18,697 nt of DNA from the NCBI GenBank assembly GCA_035946955.1, contig DASYYE010000244.1:1-18697 (forward strand), in the 5' to 3' direction. The position numbers and the translations under genes were made by a program. The notes under the pieces were generated by a model, which saw only the letters and a list, made by a program, of their open reading frames with translations, ran no database searches and was not told the DNA's origin. This DNA comes from DASYYE01 sp035946955. GTDB taxonomy: Bacteria > Actinomycetota > Actinomycetes > Streptosporangiales > Streptosporangiaceae. This document shows, piece after piece, positions 13,671 to 18,697 of this stretch. Position 1 is the stretch's first letter. The number at the start of each line of letters is the position of its first letter.

Positions 13671-16223
13671 ATGCGTGCGCTGACGGAAAGCGAAGCCCGG
13701 GCACGGGCTGGCCTGCTCGATGTCCAGTCATATGAGGTGTTCCTCGACCTCACCACCGACCCGGTCACGTCGCGGAGCCAGATCCGGTTCGGCTGCCGCG
13801 AACCGGGTGCATCGAGCTTCGCCGACCTGAGCCTGCAGACCGTGCACAGTGCGGTCCTCAACGGCCAGGCCCTGGACCCACCCAAGGACGGCCGGCTCCA
13901 CCTGCCCGGTCTCGCCGCGGACAACGTGCTCACAGTCGAGGGCGAGGCCGGATACTCGCTCACCGGGCAGGGGCTGCACCGGTTCACCGACCCGGCCGAC
14001 GGCGCGGTCTACGTACTCGGCCAGTGCTACCCGACCGACGCCCCCGACGTCTTCTGCTGCTTCGACCAGCCTGACCTCAGGGCGAGCATAGCGGTCCGTG
14101 TCGCCGCTCCGGCAGGCTGGGAGTGCGTCGGCAACGGGCCGGTCACCCAGCGGCCAGCACCTGGCGAGGCTGGGCAGTGGCGGTTCGCGCCCGTGCCGGG
14201 CATGGTGCCCTTCGAATTCATCGTCTGCGCTGGGCCGTACGTGACAGACGCGCGGGCCACCGCGGGAGCGGGGGTGTCGCTGACCGCCCGGCGCAGGCGC
14301 TCGCTGACCGGCACGGACGGTGTGAGCGCGCTGGGCAGGTTCGCCGGCACCGCCAGGCAGGCACTCGCGTGGTACGAGCGGGTACTGGGCGTACCGTGCC
14401 CTTACCCGGAGTACAACATCGTGTTCGTGCCGGGGCTGATCGCGCTGGCGGAGTCGATGCCCGGGGTGATGTGTGCCAGTGAGCGGTTGCTGGCGCGCAT
14501 GACAGACCTCGACGACGAGTGGGTCGCCGTGGTGTGCGTGCATGAGGTCTCGCACCTGTGGTTCGGCAGCTATGTGGGCATGCGCTGGTGGGATGACGTG
14601 TGGCTGGACGAGGCGCTGGCCACCTACACGGCGCTGGCCACCTACACGGAGCTGGCCACCTACACGGAGCACGTGGCTGATGTCGACGCCCTTGCCGCCT
14701 CCGACCCCTGGACCGCGTTCTGCTACCGCTCGAAGGAGGAAGCGTCCTGGCTGGACGGGCTGCCCCGCAGCGAACCGGTGTCCTCGTCCGTGGCAAACGC
14801 CGAGGAGGCCCTGGCCAAGCCGCCTTTCATCGTCTACGCCAAAGGTGCGAGCGTGATCAGGCAGCTCGGCGCGCTCATCGGCGACGATGCGCTGCGTGCC
14901 GGGCTCGCCGACTACATGGCCAGGTATGCCTGGCACAGCGCCGCCCTCGACGACATCATGGCCTGCTGGTCGCGGGCGTCGGGCCGGGATCTGGCGCCCT
15001 GGGCCGATGAGTGGTTGCGCACGGCAGGAGTCAGCAGGCTGTGGCCGGAACTGACCACGGCGCCCGACGGCACCATCGAGTCAGTGACCGTTCACCAGGA
15101 CTCAGCGCGGACGCACTGTATCGGGATCGGGCTCTACGACCTGGACGGGAACCGCCTGCGCCGCCGCACCCTGGTGACCACCGAGGTCAGCGGCCCACGC
15201 ACGCCCGTGCCGTCGCTGTCAGGCGCCGCGGTACCCGACGCGCTGGTCCTCAACGACGGCGACCTGACATACGCCCAGGTCGGGCTGGACGATCGGACAC
15301 TGAGCTGTCTGGCCTCGGTCGCGATGGACGTGGGCGACCCACTGACCGAGGCGGTGTGCTGGAACGCGGCCTGGCAGATGGTGAAGCGCGGCGAGTTCCC
15401 CGCGGCCGGGTTCGCTGGCCTGGTGGCCCGCCGCCTCGGCAGTCCTGGGCTGCCGCTCGCGGGCGTCGAGGCGCTGCTGGCGCGCGCGGTCGAATGCGCC
15501 GACCGGTGGGCATCCCAGGATGCCCGAGCCGGACTGCGGGAGGAGGTAGCTGCTGCCGCACTGGCGGGTGCCGGAGGATCCCGGCCAGGCAGCCCGCTCC
15601 AGCGGGCATACGCGGCGGGCTTCGCGGCGAGTGCGCACAGCCAGGACCAGCTAGACCTGCTGCGCTCCTGGCTGGGCGGTGCGGGGCTCCCGGACGGCCT
15701 CCTGCTCGAGGCGGACCTGCGGAGCAACATCCTGTTCACGCTGTCCGCCCGTGGGCTCGCCAGTGACGAGGACCTGGACGCCATGGTCGCCGCCGACCCG
15801 GTCAGCGGCGAGCGGCACCGCGCCACCTGCCGGGCGATGCGCCCCGACCCGGCAGCCAAAGAGGCCGCGTGGACGGCCGCGCTGAACGGCGGCCTGGACT
15901 GGCAGATGGCAGGGGCGAGCGCGGCCGGGGTGTGGGTGCCCGGCCAGGAGGACATCATGGCCGGCTACCGCGACCGGTACTTCGCCGAAGCACTGCCCAC
16001 GCTTGCCAGCCGAAACTCAGAGACCAGCCAGCGGCTCGTCAGGGTGCTCTACCCGGCCACGCTCGTGTCAGCCGCCACCCTCGAAGCCACTGAAGAGGCC
16101 CTGCGGGACATGCAGCTCATCAACCGGCTGCGGGGGACCGTGCTGGAGCAGCAGGAGACCCTGCGTCTGGTGCTCGCCGCGCGGTCGTCAACGGGCCAGC
16201 CGGCCGTCCAGTTCGATCACTGA
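13671..16223 (+). CDS. M1-family zinc metallopeptidase (PepN-like), variant active site, 850 aa
   Basis: The N-terminal beta domain begins MRALTESEARARAGLLDVQSY. The zinc site is HEVSH (291-295) with Glu314 in WLDE, giving the HExxH-x18-E spacing of M1 enzymes. The catalytic Tyr fits Y389 in IVYAKGA. The GAMEN exopeptidase motif is not canonical: LAESMPG (259-265) aligns with it, leaving Ser262 or a shifted Glu261 in place of its Glu. The zinc helix is followed by three 6-residue copies of A/E-LATYT (315-332). The C-terminal part from about 540 is helical and ERAP1-like. ATG 13671 has no Shine-Dalgarno. The peptidase is probably cytoplasmic (no signal) and may be an aminopeptidase of altered specificity. 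Its end overlaps the opposite gene by 36 bp. Confidence 0.9.
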   Translation: MRALTESEARARAGLLDVQSYEVFLDLTTDPVTSRSQIRFGCREPGASSFADLSLQTVHSAVLNGQALDPPKDGRLHLPGLAADNVLTVEGEAGYSLTGQGLHRFTDPADGAVYVLGQCYPTDAPDVFCCFDQPDLRASIAVRVAAPAGWECVGNGPVTQRPAPGEAGQWRFAPVPGMVPFEFIVCAGPYVTDARATAGAGVSLTARRRRSLTGTDGVSALGRFAGTARQALAWYERVLGVPCPYPEYNIVFVPGLIALAESMPGVMCASERLLARMTDLDDEWVAVVCVHEVSHLWFGSYVGMRWWDDVWLDEALATYTALATYTELATYTEHVADVDALAASDPWTAFCYRSKEEASWLDGLPRSEPVSSSVANAEEALAKPPFIVYAKGASVIRQLGALIGDDALRAGLADYMARYAWHSAALDDIMACWSRASGRDLAPWADEWLRTAGVSRLWPELTTAPDGTIESVTVHQDSARTHCIGIGLYDLDGNRLRRRTLVTTEVSGPRTPVPSLSGAAVPDALVLNDGDLTYAQVGLDDRTLSCLASVAMDVGDPLTEAVCWNAAWQMVKRGEFPAAGFAGLVARRLGSPGLPLAGVEALLARAVECADRWASQDARAGLREEVAAAALAGAGGSRPGSPLQRAYAAGFAASAHSQDQLDLLRSWLGGAGLPDGLLLEADLRSNILFTLSARGLASDEDLDAMVAADPVSGERHRATCRAMRPDPAAKEAAWTAALNGGLDWQMAGASAAGVWVPGQEDIMAGYRDRYFAEALPTLASRNSETSQRLVRVLYPATLVSAATLEATEEALRDMQLINRLRGTVLEQQETLRLVLAARSSTGQPAVQFDH
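14613..14666 (+). repeat. Three 18-bp tandem copies within the M1 peptidase
   Basis: GCGCTGGCCACCTACACG occurs at 14613-14630 and 14631-14648, and a third copy with GAG for GCG at 14649-14666. The reading frame is kept, giving ALATYT-ALATYT-ELATYT directly after the third zinc ligand (E314). The near-identical DNA suggests recent slipped-strand duplication. Confidence 0.95.
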
Positions 16224-18697
16224 CAGGCCATCGTCACTGCCGACCGCCAGCAAGGCACCGGTCATGGCCAGGGCACGCACGGCTGACCTGCGCTGGAGGG
16301 TGGCGAGGCAGGCGTGTGTCACCGGATCCCAGACCCGGACAGTCTTGTCGCCACCACCCGAGGCGAGCAACAGCCCCCCATCAGGCCACTGGCCAAACGC
16401 CACAGAGCGCACCCATCCGGTGTGGCCCACCAGCGGGCCGCCGAGCGGCCGCCCGGTGAGCGGGTCCCACACCCGCACCGTCTTGTCTTCGCTGCCTGAA
16501 GCGAGCACCACCGCACCCCGTCCGCTGGCGGAGAACGCGACCGTGTGCACCGGCCCGTCATGGCCCGTGAGCGGGCCGCTGACCTCGGCCTCCGAGGCAG
16601 GGTCCCAGACCCGCACGGTGTGGTCGCCACTGGCGGTGGCCAGCAGCGGCCGTCCCCCACCCACCTCCCCGCCCCCTGTCACGGTGCCGAAGGCCACCTT
16701 GTCGATCCAGCCGGTGTGGCCGGGACGCGGCCTGCCAATGGGTTCGCCAGTGAGCGGGTCCCAGACCCGCAGGACCTTGTCGTCACCGACGGAGGCCAGC
16801 AGCAGCCGCTGGTCCAGGCCGGTCCCGAACGTCACGGACCGGACCCAGTCGGTGTGGCCGGCCAGCGGCTGGCCCACCAGCGCACCAGCGGAGAGGTCCC
16901 AGACCCTGACCTTCTTGTCGTCACCCGCCCAGGCCAGCAGCAGCCCTCCGCTGGGGGCGGTCCCCAGTGCGACCGACAGCACGCTGCCGCACTGGGCGGG
17001 GACTGGCTCACACGCAGGCTTGCCCGAGGCCGCGTCCCAGAGGCGGACCACCTCGTCCTGGCCAGCTGAAGCCAGCAGTAGCTGACCATCGGAGCCGGTG
17101 CCGAACGCCACGGCGTCAACCCAGCGGGCATTGTCCCCACGCGTCCGGCCGCCGGCTGTGGTGGTGGGGTCCCACAGCCGGACCGTTGCGTCTTCGCTGC
17201 CCGACACCAGCAGCAGCCGCCCGTCGGGAACGGTCACCGCCGCGACCTCGACCCCGCCCCCGGTATGGCCGGCCAGTGGTTCACCCAATGGCGCGAGATC
17301 GGCCAGATCCCACAGCCGGATCGTCGTGTCGGTGCTTGCGGAGACCAGCAGCCGTCCACCGCCAGGGGCAGGTGCGAATTCCACCGTGTCCACTGCGCCG
17401 TCGTGCCCCAGCGGCTCACCGACGGGCTTCCCGGTCAGCGGATCCCACAGGCGCACCGTCTTGTCCTGACGGCCACCGCCCGAGGCCAGGAGCAGCCGCC
17501 CGTCCGGCGCGGTCCCGAAGCTGACCGCCACCACGCTGAGCGAGTGCCCCGTCAGCGGCTCACCCACGGGGGTCCGGGCGAGCGGGTCCCACAGCCGGAT
17601 GGTGCCGTCCGGGGTGCCACCCGTGGAGGCCAGCAGCAGCCGCCCATCGGGAGTTGTGCCGAACGCCAGTTGGTTGACCTGGTTGGTGTGCGCGGTCAGT
17701 GGCTCGCCGAGCGGCTGGCCGGTGAGCGGGTCCCACAGCCGCACGGTGGAGTCCTCACCGCCGGAGGCCAGCAGGAGGCCGCCGCCAGGGGCTGCGGCCA
17801 GCTCCACCGAGATCACCGGCTCGGTATGCCCTGTGATGGGCCCTCCCAAGGCGGTGCCCGCCACCGGATCCCAGACCCGGACTGTCATGTCCAGGCCGCA
17901 GGAGGCGAGTACCAGTCGCCCCGCACCCGCCTCCCCCTCTCCCTTCAGCGTGCCGAACGCCACTTCGCTGACCCAGCCCTCATGGCCGGCCAGCGGCTCG
18001 CCGAGTTGCTCCGCGGCCATCAGGTCCACGATCCTCACGGTGCCGTCTTCGCAGGCGGCGGCCATCAGCAGCCGTCCATCCGGTGAGGTGGCAACCGCGA
18101 TGCCATTGACCGAACCGGCTCCGAGGGTGAGGACCAGCAGGCTGTCGTCATGGGGGACCGAGGCCAGGCGGGTGGTGTACAGCGGGCGGATCCGGCCACC
18201 ACCGCCCTGGGCGCCGGTGACCGCACGGCTGGCCTCCGCCAGGTAGGCGGCATTGGCATGTGGGTCCGCGCCCAGCAACGACCGGGCCCGCCAGTATGCC
18301 CGGCCCACCTCCCGCAGTTCCGCTGCCGGAAACGTCAGCAGCGGGCCGACCCCGGCCGGGTCGGTGACAGCTAGGAAGTCCAGGTCAGCGAGCAGCCCTG
18401 CCAGCAGGTCGCCGCCCACCTCGGCGGCGTGGCAGGCGAGGTGGGCACGCACATAGGGGTGGGCGGCCAGCCAGTCCCGTCCCTGTGCGGTCACGGGCAC
18501 CGTCGCGAGCAGGGCCTCGGTGACCTGCCGCTCGCGCTCCGCGTGCCGGCGACGCCAGGCGTCGCCGGCTTCGCCGCCATCCGGCTCGGCCGGCTCGCCG
18601 CGCAGGAGCCGGGCGAGTGTGCCGTCGCGGAGCCGGAGCAGGGGCCCGCCTGCCGGTTCGTCGTCTCTGTCGATGTACTGGCTGGCCCGGCGGAGCA
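16188..18697 (-). CDS. C-terminal part of a STAND-type NTPase with two seven-bladed WD40 propellers (5' end outside window)
   Basis: The frame is open to the right edge; 835 residues are visible. The first 150 or so read as the helical region typical just before WD40 repeats in STAND/AAA-type signalling proteins: LRLRDGTLARLL, ERERQVTEALLATV, RDWLAAHPYVRAHLACHAAEVGG, FLAVTDPAGVGPLL, and a YWRARSLLG helix. Fourteen WD-like units follow, ending TVRxWD-like (the first as TVRIVD, the last as LSVIEL), with linker patterns such as PLTGxPxGEPLxGHT. Fourteen equals two seven-bladed propellers. The NTPase core (Walker motifs) would lie upstream and is not seen, so the STAND label is inference. GTG 18500 is not the start, since homologous-looking sequence continues upstream. 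WD40 propellers would act as sensor or protein-binding platforms, in the cytoplasm. Confidence 0.85.
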   Translation of the reverse strand, partial: LRRASQYIDRDDEPAGGPLLRLRDGTLARLLRGEPAEPDGGEAGDAWRRRHAERERQVTEALLATVPVTAQGRDWLAAHPYVRAHLACHAAEVGGDLLAGLLADLDFLAVTDPAGVGPLLTFPAAELREVGRAYWRARSLLGADPHANAAYLAEASRAVTGAQGGGGRIRPLYTTRLASVPHDDSLLVLTLGAGSVNGIAVATSPDGRLLMAAACEDGTVRIVDLMAAEQLGEPLAGHEGWVSEVAFGTLKGEGEAGAGRLVLASCGLDMTVRVWDPVAGTALGGPITGHTEPVISVELAAAPGGGLLLASGGEDSTVRLWDPLTGQPLGEPLTAHTNQVNQLAFGTTPDGRLLLASTGGTPDGTIRLWDPLARTPVGEPLTGHSLSVVAVSFGTAPDGRLLLASGGGRQDKTVRLWDPLTGKPVGEPLGHDGAVDTVEFAPAPGGGRLLVSASTDTTIRLWDLADLAPLGEPLAGHTGGGVEVAAVTVPDGRLLLVSGSEDATVRLWDPTTTAGGRTRGDNARWVDAVAFGTGSDGQLLLASAGQDEVVRLWDAASGKPACEPVPAQCGSVLSVALGTAPSGGLLLAWAGDDKKVRVWDLSAGALVGQPLAGHTDWVRSVTFGTGLDQRLLLASVGDDKVLRVWDPLTGEPIGRPRPGHTGWIDKVAFGTVTGGGEVGGGRPLLATASGDHTVRVWDPASEAEVSGPLTGHDGPVHTVAFSASGRGAVVLASGSEDKTVRVWDPLTGRPLGGPLVGHTGWVRSVAFGQWPDGGLLLASGGGDKTVRVWDPVTHACLATLQRRSAVRALAMTGALLAVGSDDGLSVIELDGRLAR

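Noticed and set aside
13728..14936. Minus-strand open frame opposite the M1 peptidase
   Set aside because: His/Arg/Gly-rich low complexity with no family resemblance; the plus-strand frame has the zinc site.
16300..18150. Regular, similar DNA blocks suggesting a CRISPR array or satellite
   Set aside because: The period is about 120-150 bp and in frame, explained by WD40 repeats; there are no short identical repeats with unrelated spacers.

Overview
The window is very GC-rich, with long ORFs whose third codon positions are almost all G or C, frequent GTG starts and many start/stop overlaps. Together with a DUF4389 membrane protein and a STAND-type WD40 protein, this indicates a high-GC actinobacterium (class Actinomycetes). 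I cannot name a genus from the sequence. No rRNA, tRNA, CRISPR array, transposase or integrase was found.

Left part (1-2.7 kb): a possible truncated gene end at the edge, an uncharacterised 178-aa protein, a small tautomerase-like protein on the minus strand, and a translationally coupled pair (121-aa protein plus a 178-aa nucleotidyltransferase-fold protein) that resembles a toxin-antitoxin or abortive-infection module. A 416-bp gene-free stretch follows and holds a 53-nt near-perfect palindrome. Next (2.7-4.05 kb) is a two-gene unit: a 45-aa single-span membrane peptide coupled by an ATGA overlap to a GT4 glycosyltransferase.

Middle part (4.0-10.5 kb) runs entirely on the minus strand. In transcription order it holds an ABC-2 exporter operon (ATPase, permease, lipoprotein, all overlapping), an HTH-nucleotidyltransferase/HEPN pair with a palindromic operator at its start, and a 941-aa exported beta-propeller/phosphoesterase preceded by a PHO-box-like direct repeat.

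Right part (10.65-16.2 kb) runs on the plus strand: a DUF4389 membrane protein closed by a clear hairpin, a glutamine-synthetase-like ligase, and an M1-family metallopeptidase with an intact zinc site, a diverged GAMEN segment and an in-frame triplicated hexapeptide beside the third zinc ligand. Its end overlaps by 36 bp, tail to tail, the end of a large minus-strand gene whose visible part encodes fourteen WD-like repeats, the C-terminal half of a probable STAND NTPase whose N-terminus lies outside the window.

The most notable themes are two unrelated nucleotidyltransferase pairs within about 7 kb plus a STAND-type WD40 protein, suggesting an accessory or defence-leaning neighbourhood, and the unusual M1 peptidase next to an atypical glutamine-synthetase-like enzyme. 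Most individual genes belong to recognisable families; the pairings and local anomalies are the points worth checking.
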